A stretch of 64,000 nucleotides of DNA from Agrostemma githago (lineage: Eukaryota; Streptophyta; Magnoliopsida; Caryophyllales; Caryophyllaceae). The DNA lies in assembly GCA_958450325.1 (NCBI GenBank), contig OY288256.1:13610557-13674556 (forward strand). The letters run 5' to 3'. The position numbers and the translations under genes were made by a program. This document shows positions 23,584 through 34,090 of the stretch, in pieces (the stretch's first letter is position 1; the number at the start of each line of letters is the position of its first letter). The notes beneath the pieces were generated by a model. That model was not told the DNA's origin and did no database searches. It saw nothing but the letters and a program-made list of their open reading frames with translations.

Positions 23584-24814
23584 GGCGGCAAAAGCCGAAC
23601 CACCAGTCCCTCTGCCTACCTTTGGGCAGGCAGTGGGCAGGCCTCCTGGACTTCGACCAGAAGCCAGGGTCAGGCCTGGCCCCACGTGCCGAACCACAAG
23701 TCGCTCTGCCTACCTCTGGGCAGGCAGGGGGCAGACACCCTGGGCTTCGGCAAGAAGCCAGGTCAGGCCGGGCCCCACGTGCCGAACCACAAGTCCCTCA
23801 GCCTACCTCTTGGCAGGCAGGGAGCAGGCCCCTTAGACTTCGGCAAGAAGCCAGGGTCAGGTCGGGCCCCATGAGCCGAACCACAATTCCCACTACCTAG
23901 CTCTGGGCAGGTAGGGGGCATGCCCTCTGGACTTCGACCAGAAGCCAGGGTCAGGCCGGGCCCCATGCGTCAAACCACAAGTCCCTCAACCTACCTCTTG
24001 GCAGGCAGGGGGCAGGCTCCCCTGGACTTCGGCAAGAAGCCAGGGTCAGGCCGGGCCCCATGAGCCGAACCACAAGTCCCTCTGCCTACCTTTGGGCAGG
24101 AAGGGGGGCAGGCCCTCTGGACTTCGAGCAGAATCCAGGGTCAGGCCGGGCCCCATGAGCCGAACCACAAGTCTCTCTGCCTACCTCTGGGCAGGCAGGG
24201 GGGCAGGCCCACTGGACTTCGACTAGAAGCCAGGGTCAGGCCAGGCCCCATGAACCGAACCACAAGTCCCTCTGCGTACCTTTGGGCAGGCAAGGGGCAG
24301 GCCCTCAGGACTTCGACCAGAAGCCAGGGTCAGGCCGGGCCCCATGCGCCGAACCACAAGTACCTCTGCATACATCTGGGCAGGCAGGGAGGCAGGTCCC
24401 CTGGACTTCGACCAGAAGCCAGGGTCAGGCTGGGCCCCATGCGCCGAACCACAAGTCCCTCTACCTACCTCTGGGCAGGCAGGGGGCAGGCCCTCTGGAC
24501 TTCGACCAGAAGCCAGGGTCAGGCCGGGCCCCACGTGCCGAACCACAAGTCCCTCTGCCTACTTCTGGGCAGGCTGGGGGCAGGCCTTCTGGACTCCGAC
24601 CAGAAGCCAGGGTCAGGCCGGGCCCCATGAGCCGAACCAGAAGTCCCTCTGCCTAACTCTAGGCAGGCAGGGGGCAAGCCCTCTGGACTTCGACTAGAAG
24701 CCAGGGTCAGGCCGGGCCCCATGAGCCGAACCACAAGTCCCTCTGCCTAACTCTGGGCAGGCAGGGGGTAAGCCCTCTGGACTTCGACTAGAAGCCAGGG
24801 TCAGGCCGGGCCCC
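23584..24814. repeat. Family B partial unit
   Basis: It follows the monomer order of 20583-21718, with one extra monomer (CATGCGTCAAACCAC, about 23964), at an offset of 3001 rising to 3096. It leads into the 1880-bp repeat. Confidence 0.8.
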
Positions 24815-26694
24815 ATGAGCCGAACCACAAGTCCCTCTGCCTACCTTTGGGCAGGAAGGGGGCAGGCCCTCTGGACTTCGACCAGAAGCCAGGGTCAGGC
24901 CGGGCCCCTTGCGCCGAACCACAAGTACCTCTGCCTACCTTTGGGCAGGAAGGGGGCAGGCCCTCTGGACTTCGACCAGAAGCCAGGGTCAGGCCGGGCC
25001 CCTTGCGCCGAACCACAAGTACCTCTGCCTACCTCTGAGCAGGCAGGGGGGCAGGCCCACTGGACTTCGACCAGAAGCCAGGGTCAGGCCGGGCCCCATG
25101 CCCCGAACCACGAGTCCCTCTGCCTACCTCTGGGCAGGCAGGGGGCAGACCCTCTGGACTTCGACCAGAAGCCAGGGTCAGGCCTGGCCCCATGAACCGA
25201 ACCATGAGTCCCTCTGCCTACCTCTGGGCAGGCAGGGGGCAGGCCCTCTAGACTTCGACCAGAAGCCAGGGTCAGGCTGGGCCCCATGCGCCGAACCACA
25301 AGTCCCTCTACCTACCTCTGGGCAGGCAGGGGGCATGCCCTCTGGACGTCGACCAGAAGCCAGGGTCAGGCCGGGCCCCATGCGCCGAACCACAAGTCCC
25401 TCTGCCTACCTCTAGGCAGGCAGGGGGCAGGCCCTCTGGACTTCGACCAGTAGCTAGGGTCTGGCCGGGCCCCACGAGCCGAACCACAAGTCCCTCTACC
25501 TACCTCTTGGCAGGCAGGGGGCAGGCCCCCTGGACTTCGGCAAGAAGCCAGGGTTAGGTCGGGCCCCATGAGCCGAACCACAATTCCATCTGCCTACCTC
25601 TGGGCAGGTAGGGGGCAGGCCCTCTGGACTTCGACCAGAAGCCAGGGTCAGGCCGGGCCCCATGCGCAGAACCACAAGTCCCTCTACCTAACTCTGGGCA
25701 GGCAGGGGCATGCCCTCTGGACTTTGACTAGAAGCCAGGGTCAGGCCGGGCCCCACGAGTCGAACCACAAGTCCCTCTGCCTACCTCTGGGCAAGCAGGG
25801 GGCAGGCCCTCTGGAGATCGACCAGAAGCCAGGGTCAGGCCGGGCCCCATGTGCCGAACCATATGTCCCTCTGCCTACCTCTGGGCAGGCAGGGGGGCAG
25901 GCCCACTAAACTTCGACCAGAAGCTAGGGTGAGGCCAGGCGGCAAAAGCCGAACCACCAGTCCCTCTGCCTACCTTTGGGCAGGCAGTGGGCAGGCCTCC
26001 TGGACTTCGACCAGAAGCCAGGGTCAGGCCTGGCCCCACGTGCCGAACCACAAGTCGCTCTGCCTACCTCTGGGCAGGCAGGGGGCAGGCACCCTGGACT
26101 TCGGCAAGAAGCCAGGTCAGGCCGGACCCCACGTGCCGAACCACAAGTCTCTCAGCCTACCTCTTGGCAGGCAGGGAGCAGGCCCCTTGGACTTCGGCAA
26201 GAAGCCAGGGTCAGGTCGGGCCCCATGAGCCGAACCACAATTCCCACTACCTAGCTCTGGGCAGGTAGGGGGCATGCCCACTGGACTTCGACCAGAAGCC
26301 AGGGTCAGGCCGGGCCCCATGCGCCGAACCACAAGTCCCTCTACCTACCTCTGGGCAAGCAGGGGGCAGGCCCTCTGGACTTCGACCAGAAGCCAGGGTC
26401 AGGCCGGGCCCCACGTGCCGAACCACAAGTCCCTCTGCCTACTTCTGGGCAGGCTGGGGGCAGGCCTTCTGGACTCCGACCAGAAGCCAGGGTCAGGCCG
26501 GGCCCCATGAGCCGAACCAGAAGTCCCTCTGCCTAACTCTAGGCAGGCAGGGGGCAAGCCCTCTGGACTTCGACTAGAAGCCAGGGTCAGGCCGGGCCCC
26601 ATGAGCCGAACCACAAGTCCCTCTGCCTAACTCTGGGCAGGCAGGGGGTAAGCCCTCTGGACTTCGACTAGAAGCCAGGGTCAGGCCGGGCCCC
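24815..26694. repeat. 1880-bp HOR, copy 1 (20 monomers)
   Basis: The unit is exactly 20 x 94 bp overall. Monomer order matches copies 2 and 3. Private differences include AAGTCTCTCAGCC at about 26146 and GGGCAAGCAGG at about 26352. Confidence 0.9.
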
Positions 26695-27638
26695 ATGAGC
26701 CGAACCACAAGTCCCTCTGCCTACCTTTGGGCAGGAAGGGGGCAGGCCCTCTGGACTTCGACCAGAAGCCAGGGTCAGGCCGGGCCCCTTGCGCCGAACC
26801 ACAAGTACCTCTGCCTACCTCTGAGCAGGCAGGGGGGCAGGCCCACTGGACTTCGACCAGAAGCCAGGGTCAGGCCGGGCCCCATGCCCCGAACCACGAG
26901 TCCCTCTACCTACCTTTGGGCAGGAAGGGGGGCAGGCCCTCTGGACTTCGAGCAGAATCCAGGGTCAGGCCGGGCCCCATGAGCCGAACCACAAGTCCCT
27001 CTGCCTACCTCTGGGCAGGCAGGGGGGCAGGCCCACTGGACTTCGACTAGAAGCCAGGGTCAGGCCAGGCCCCATGAACCGAACCACAAGTCCCTCTGCG
27101 TACCTTTGGGCAGGCAAGGGGCAGGCCCTCTGGACTTCGACCAGAAGCCAGGGTCAGGCCGGGCCCCATGCGCCGAACCACAAGTACCTCTGCATACATC
27201 TGGGCAGGCAGGGAGGCAGGTCCCCTGGACTTCGACCAGAAGCCAGGGTCAGGCTGGGCCCCATGCGCCGAACCACAAGTCCCTCTACCTACCTCTGGGC
27301 AGGCAGGGGGCAGGCCCTCTGGACTTCGACCAGAAGCTAGGGTCAGGCCGGGCCCCACGTGCCGAACCACAAGTCCCTCTGCCTACTTCTGGGCAGGCTG
27401 GGGGCAGGCCTTCTGGACTCCGACCAGAAGCCAGGGTCAGGCCGGGCCCCATGAGCCGAACCAGAAGTCCCTCTGCCTAACTCTAGGCAGGCAGGGGGCA
27501 AGCCCTCTGGACTTCGACTAGAAGCCAGGGTCAGGCCGGGCCCCATGAGCCGAACCACAAGTCCCTCTGCCTAACTCTGGGCAGGCAGGGGGTAAGCCCT
27601 CTGGACTTCGACTAGAAGCCAGGGTCAGGCCGGGCCCC
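26695..27638. repeat. 944-bp block interrupting the 1880-bp HOR
   Basis: It starts as the beginning of another 1880-bp unit. At about 26900-26930 it switches into the older block type seen at 21000-21718 and 24070-24814 (GAGCAGAATCC, CATACATCTGG). Copies 1 and 2 of the 1880-bp unit are therefore 2824 bp apart instead of 1880. Confidence 0.85.
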
Positions 27639-29518
27639 ATGAGCCGAACCACAAGTCCCTCTGCCTACCTTTGGGCAGGAAGGGGGCAGGCCCTCTGGAC
27701 TTCGACCAGAAGCCAGGGTCAGGCCGGGCCCCTTGCGCCGAACCACAAGTACCTCTGCCTACCTTTGGGCAGGAAGGGGGCAGGCCCTCTGGACTTCGAC
27801 CAGAAGCCAGGGTCAGGCCGGGCCCCTTGCGCCGAACCACAAGTACCTCTGCCTACCTCTGAGCAGGCAGGGGGGCAGGCCCACTGGACTTCGACCAGAA
27901 GCCAGGGTCAGGCCGGGCCCCATGCCCCGAACCACGAGTCCCTCTGCCTACCTCTGGGCAGGCAGGGGGCAGACCCTCTGGACTTCGACCAGAAGCCAGG
28001 GTCAGGCCTGGCCCCATGAACCGAACCATGAGTCCCTCTGCCTACCTCTGGGCAGGCAGGGGGCAGGCCCTCTAGACTTCGACCAGAAGCCAGGGTCAGG
28101 CTGGGCCCCATGCGCCGAACCACAAGTCCCTCTACCTACCTCTGGGCAGGCAGGGGGCATGCCCTCTGGACGTCGACCAGAAGCCAGGGTCAGGCCGGGC
28201 CCCATGCGCCGAACCACAAGTCCCTCTGCCTACCTCTAGGCAGGCAGGGGGCAGGCCCTCTGGACTTCGACCAGTAGCTAGGGTCTGGCCGGGCCCCACG
28301 AGCCGAACCACAAGTCCCTCTACCTACCTCTTGGCAGGCAGGGGGCAGGCCCCCTGGACTTCGGCAAGAAGCCAGGGTTAGGTCGGGCCCCATGAGCCGA
28401 ACCACAATTCCATCTGCCTACCTCTGGGCAGGTAGGGGGCAGGCCCTCTGGACTTCGACCAGAAGCCAGGGTCAGGCCGGGCCCCATGCGCAGAACCACA
28501 AGTCCCTCTACCTAACTCTGGGCAGGCAGGGGCATGCCCTCTGGACTTTGACTAGAAGCCAGGGTCAGGCCGGGCCCCACGAGTCGAACCACAAGTCCCT
28601 CTGCCTACCTCTGGGCAAGCAGGGGGCAGGCCCTCTGGAGATCGACCAGAAGCCAGGGTCAGGCCGGGCCCCATGTGCCGAACCATATGTCCCTCTGCCT
28701 ACCTCTGGGCAGGCAGGGGGGCAGGCCCACTAGACTTCGACCAGAAGCTAGGGTGAGGCCAGGCGGCAAAAGCCGAACCACCAGTCCCTCTGCCTACCTT
28801 TGGGCAGGCAGTGGGCAGGCCTCCTGGACTTCGACCAGAAGCCAGGGTCAGGCCTGGCCCCACGTGCCGAACCACAAGTCGCTCTGCCTACCTCTGGGCA
28901 GGCAGGGGGCAGGCACCCTGGACTTCGGCAAGAAGCCAGGTCAGGCCGGACCCCACGTGCCGAACCACAAGTCCCTCAGCCTACCTCTTGGCAGGCAGGG
29001 AGCAGGCCCCTTGGACTTCGGCAAGAAGCCAGGGTCAGGTCGGGCCCCATGAGCCGAACCACAATTCCCACTACCTAGCTCTGGGCAGGTAGGGGGCATG
29101 CCCACTGGACTTCGACCAGAAGCCAGGGTCAGGCCGGGCCCCATGCGCCGAACCACAAGTCCCTCTACCTACCTCTGGGCAGGCAGGGGGCAGGCCCTCT
29201 GGACTTCGACCAGAAGCCAGGGTCAGGCCGGGCCCCACGTGCCGAACCACAAGTCCCTCTGCCTACTTCTGGGCAGGCTGGGGGCAGGCCTTCTGGACTC
29301 CGACCAGAAGCCAGGGTCAGGCCGGGCCCCATGAGCCGAACCAGAAGTCCCTCTGCCTAACTCTAGGCAGGCAGGGGGCAAGCCCTCTGGACTTCGACTA
29401 GAAGCCAGGGTCAGGCCGGGCCCCATGAGCCGAACCACAAGTCCCTCTGCCTAACTCTGGGCAGGCAGGGGGTAAGCCCTCTGGACTTCGACTAGAAGCC
29501 AGGGTCAGGCCGGGCCCC
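27639..29518. repeat. 1880-bp HOR, copy 2
   Basis: Compared with copy 3, I found only two clear differences in the stretches I compared: GGCAGGCACCC at about 28910 versus GGCAAGCACCC at about 30790, and GTGCCGAACC at about 29240 versus GTGCGGAACC at about 31120. Confidence 0.92.
27693..27718 (+). other. Stem-loop, GACCA-loop type (representative)
   Basis: CTCTGG (27693-27698), a bulged A (27699) and CTTC (27700-27703) face GAAG (27709-27712) and CCAGGG (27713-27718) around a GACCA loop. Nine pairs are Watson-Crick. The tenth is T opposite G, which would be a G-U wobble in RNA. This is the commonest form in the array. Confidence 0.55.
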
Positions 29519-31398
29519 ATGAGCCGAACCACAAGTCCCTCTGCCTACCTTTGGGCAGGAAGGGGGCAGGCCCTCTGGACTTCGACCAGAAGCCAGGGTC
29601 AGGCCGGGCCCCTTGCGCCGAACCACAAGTACCTCTGCCTACCTTTGGGCAGGAAGGGGGCAGGCCCTCTGGACTTCGACCAGAAGCCAGGGTCAGGCCG
29701 GGCCCCTTGCGCCGAACCACAAGTACCTCTGCCTACCTCTGAGCAGGCAGGGGGGCAGGCCCACTGGACTTCGACCAGAAGCCAGGGTCAGGCCGGGCCC
29801 CATGCCCCGAACCACGAGTCCCTCTGCCTACCTCTGGGCAGGCAGGGGGCAGACCCTCTGGACTTCGACCAGAAGCCAGGGTCAGGCCTGGCCCCATGAA
29901 CCGAACCATGAGTCCCTCTGCCTACCTCTGGGCAGGCAGGGGGCAGGCCCTCTAGACTTCGACCAGAAGCCAGGGTCAGGCTGGGCCCCATGCGCCGAAC
30001 CACAAGTCCCTCTACCTACCTCTGGGCAGGCAGGGGGCATGCCCTCTGGACGTCGACCAGAAGCCAGGGTCAGGCCGGGCCCCATGCGCCGAACCACAAG
30101 TCCCTCTGCCTACCTCTAGGCAGGCAGGGGGCAGGCCCTCTGGACTTCGACCAGTAGCTAGGGTCTGGCCGGGCCCCACGAGCCGAACCACAAGTCCCTC
30201 TACCTACCTCTTGGCAGGCAGGGGGCAGGCCCCCTGGACTTCGGCAAGAAGCCAGGGTTAGGTCGGGCCCCATGAGCCGAACCACAATTCCATCTGCCTA
30301 CCTCTGGGCAGGTAGGGGGCAGGCCCTCTGGACTTCGACCAGAAGCCAGGGTCAGGCCGGGCCCCATGCGCAGAACCACAAGTCCCTCTACCTAACTCTG
30401 GGCAGGCAGGGGCATGCCCTCTGGACTTTGACTAGAAGCCAGGGTCAGGCCGGGCCCCACGAGTCGAACCACAAGTCCCTCTGCCTACCTCTGGGCAAGC
30501 AGGGGGCAGGCCCTCTGGAGATCGACCAGAAGCCAGGGTCAGGCCGGGCCCCATGTGCCGAACCATATGTCCCTCTGCCTACCTCTGGGCAGGCAGGGGG
30601 GCAGGCCCACTAGACTTCGACCAGAAGCTAGGGTGAGGCCAGGCGGCAAAAGCCGAACCACCAGTCCCTCTGCCTACCTTTGGGCAGGCAGTGGGCAGGC
30701 CTCCTGGACTTCGACCAGAAGCCAGGGTCAGGCCTGGCCCCACGTGCCGAACCACAAGTCGCTCTGCCTACCTCTGGGCAGGCAGGGGGCAAGCACCCTG
30801 GACTTCGGCAAGAAGCCAGGTCAGGCCGGACCCCACGTGCCGAACCACAAGTCCCTCAGCCTACCTCTTGGCAGGCAGGGAGCAGGCCCCTTGGACTTCG
30901 GCAAGAAGCCAGGGTCAGGTCGGGCCCCATGAGCCGAACCACAATTCCCACTACCTAGCTCTGGGCAGGTAGGGGGCATGCCCACTGGACTTCGACCAGA
31001 AGCCAGGGTCAGGCCGGGCCCCATGCGCCGAACCACAAGTCCCTCTACCTACCTCTGGGCAGGCAGGGGGCAGGCCCTCTGGACTTCGACCAGAAGCCAG
31101 GGTCAGGCCGGGCCCCACGTGCGGAACCACAAGTCCCTCTGCCTACTTCTGGGCAGGCTGGGGGCAGGCCTTCTGGACTCCGACCAGAAGCCAGGGTCAG
31201 GCCGGGCCCCATGAGCCGAACCAGAAGTCCCTCTGCCTAACTCTAGGCAGGCAGGGGGCAAGCCCTCTGGACTTCGACTAGAAGCCAGGGTCAGGCCGGG
31301 CCCCATGAGCCGAACCACAAGTCCCTCTGCCTAACTCTGGGCAGGCAGGGGGTAAGCCCTCTGGACTTCGACTAGAAGCCAGGGTCAGGCCGGGCCCC
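29519..31398. repeat. 1880-bp HOR, copy 3
   Basis: It has the same order of 20 monomers as copy 2, directly adjacent and nearly identical. Landmarks include CCTTGCGCC twice, GACGTCGAC, CATATG, and the marker at 30642 preceded by GAAGCTAGGGTGAGG. Confidence 0.92.
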
Positions 31399-32480
31399 AT
31401 GAGCCGAACCACAAGTCCCTCTGCCTACCTTTGGGCAGGAAGGGGGCAGGCCCTCTGGACTTCGACCAGAAGCCAGGGTCAGGCCGGGCCCCTTGCGCCG
31501 AACCACAAGTACCTCTGCCTACCTTTGGGCAGGAAGGGGCAGGCCCTCTGGACTTCGACCAGAAGCTAGGGTCAGGCCGGGCCCCTTGCGCCGAACCACA
31601 AGTACCTCTGCCTACCTCTGAGCAGGCAGGGGGGCAGGCCCACTGGACTTCGACCAGAAGCCAGGGTCAGGCCGGGCCCCATGCCCCGAACCACGAGTCC
31701 CTCTGCCTACCTCTGGGCAGGCAGGGGGCAGACCCTCTGGACTTCGACCAGAAGCCAGGGTCAGGCCTGGCCCCATGAACCGAACCATGAGTCCCTCTGC
31801 CTACCTCTGGGCAGGCAGGGGGCAGGCCCTCTAGACTTCGACCAGAAGCCAGGGTCAGGCTGGGCCCCATGCGCCGAACCACAAGTCCCTCTACCTACCT
31901 CTGGGCAGGCAGGGGGCATGCCCTCTGGACGTCGACCAGAAGCCAGGGTCAGGCCGGGCCCCATGCGCCGAACCACAAGTCCCTCTGCCTACCTCTAGGC
32001 AGGCAGGGGGCAGGCCCTCTGGACTTCGACCAGTAGCTAGGGTCTGGCCGGGCCCCACGAGCCGAACCACAAGTCCCTCTACCTACCTCTTGGCAGGCAG
32101 GGGGCAGGCCCCCTGGACTTCGGCAAGAAGCCAGGGTTAGGTCGGGCCCCATGAGCCGAACCACAATTCCATCTGCCTACCTCTGGGCAGGTAGGGGGCA
32201 GGCCCTCTGGACTTCGACCAGAAGCCAGGGTCAGGCCGGGCCCCATGCGCAGAACCACAAGTCCCTCTACCTAACTCTGGGCAGGCAGGGGCATGCCCTC
32301 TGGACTTTGACTAGAAGCCAGGGTCAGGCCGGGCCCCACGAGTCGAACCACAAGTCCCTCTGCCTACCTCTGGGCAAGCAGGGGGCAGGCCCTCTAGAGA
32401 TCGACCAGAAGCCAGGGTCAGGCCGGGCCCCATGTGCCGAACCATATGTCCCTCTGCCTACCTCTGGGCAGGCAGGGGGG
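31399..32480. repeat. 1880-bp HOR, partial copy 4
   Basis: It follows copy 3 for about 1.08 kb, with a one-base loss in the G run (AGGAAGGGGCAGG, about 31533). It departs at about 32480, where the expected CACTAGACTT with its following marker is replaced by CACTGGACTT and a monomer with CAGGCGGGGCCCC. Confidence 0.87.
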
Positions 32481-34090
32481 CAGGCCCACTGGACTTCGAC
32501 CAGAAGCCAGGGTCAGGCGGGGCCCCATGCGCAGAACCACAAGTCCCTCTACCTAACTCTGGGCAGGCAGGGGCAGGCCATCTGGACTTCGACTAGAAGC
32601 CAGGGTCAGGCCGGGCCCCATGAGCCGAACCACAAGTCCCTCTGCCTAACTCAGGGCAGGCAGGGGGCAGGCCCTCTGGACTTCGACTAGAAGCCAGGGT
32701 CAGGCCGGGCCCCATGGGCCGAACCACAAGTCCCTCTGCTTACCTTTGGGCAGGAAGGGGGCAGGCCCTCTGGACTTCGACCAGAAGCCAGGGTCAGGCC
32801 GGGCCCCGTTCGCCGAACCACAAGTCCCTCTGCCTACCTTTGGGCAGGCAGGGGGCAAGCCCTCTGGACTTCGACCAGAAGCCAGGGTCAGGCCGGGCCC
32901 CATGAACCGAACCATGAGTCCCTCTGCCTACCTCTGGGCAGGCAGGGGGCAGGCCCTCTGGACTTCGACCAGAAGCCAGGGTCAGGCCGGGCCCCATGCC
33001 CCGAACCACAAGTCCCTCTGCCTACCTCTGGGCAGGCAAGGGGCAGGCCCTCTGGACTTCCACCAGAAGCCAGGGTCAGGCCGGGCCCCATGAACCAAAC
33101 CATGAGTCCCTCTGCCTACCTCTGGGCAGGTAGGGGGCAGGCCCTCTGGACTTCGACCAGAAGCCAGGGTCAGGCCGGGCCCCACGTGCCGAACCATAAG
33201 TCCCTCTGCCTACCTCTGGGCAGGCAGGGGGGGCAGGCCCACTAGACTTCGACCAGAAGCCAGGGTCAGGCCAGGCGGCAAAAGCCGAACCACAAGTCCC
33301 TCTGCCTACCTTTGGGCAGGCAGTGGGCAGGCCTCCTGGACTTCGACCAGAAGCCAGGGTCAGGCCAAAACCCCACGTGCCGAACCACAAGTCGCTTTGC
33401 CTACCTCTAGGCAGGCAAGGGGCAGGCACCCTGGACTTCGGCAAGAAGCCAGGGTCAGGCCGGGCCCCACGTGCCGAATCACAAGTCCCTCAGCCTACCT
33501 CTTGGCAGGCAGGGGGCAGGCCCCTTGGACTTCGGCAAGAAGCCAGGGTCAGGTCGGGCCCCATGAGCCGAACCACAATTCTCACTACCTAGCTCTGGGC
33601 AGGTAGGGGGCATGCCCTCTGGACTTCGACCAGAAGCCAGGGTCAGGCCGGGCCCCATGCGTCGAACCACAAGTCCCTCAACCTACCTCTTGGCAGGCAG
33701 GGGGCAGGCTCCCCTGGACTTCGGCAAGAAGCCAGGGTCAGGCCGGGCCCCATGAGCCGAACCACAAGTCCCTCTGCCTACTTTTGGGCAGGAAGAGGGG
33801 CAGGCCCTCTGGACTTCGACCAGAAGCCAGGGTCAGGCCGGGCCCCATGAGCCGAACCACAAGTCCCTCTGCCTACCTCTGGGCAGGCAGGGGGCAGGCA
33901 CCCTGGACTTCGGCAAGAAGCCAGGGTCAGGCCGGGCCCCATGAACCGAACCACAAGTTCCTCTGCCTACTTTTGGGCAGGCAGAGGGCAGGCCCTCTAG
34001 ACTTCGACCAGAAGCCAGAGTCAGGCCGGGCCCCATGAGCCGAACCACAAGTCCCTCTGCCTACCTCTGGGCAGGCAGGGGGGCAGGCCC
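32481..34090. repeat. Border-type block inside family B
   Basis: It matches 60.8-62.1 kb at a constant offset of 28312 bp (for example 32700 to 61012, and 33323 to 61635) and 8.9-9.7 kb at about 23792 bp. It carries GGCCAAAACCCCACGTG (about 33363), CTTCCACCAG (about 33056), a seven-G run (about 33228) and a marker at 33274. Confidence 0.85.
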
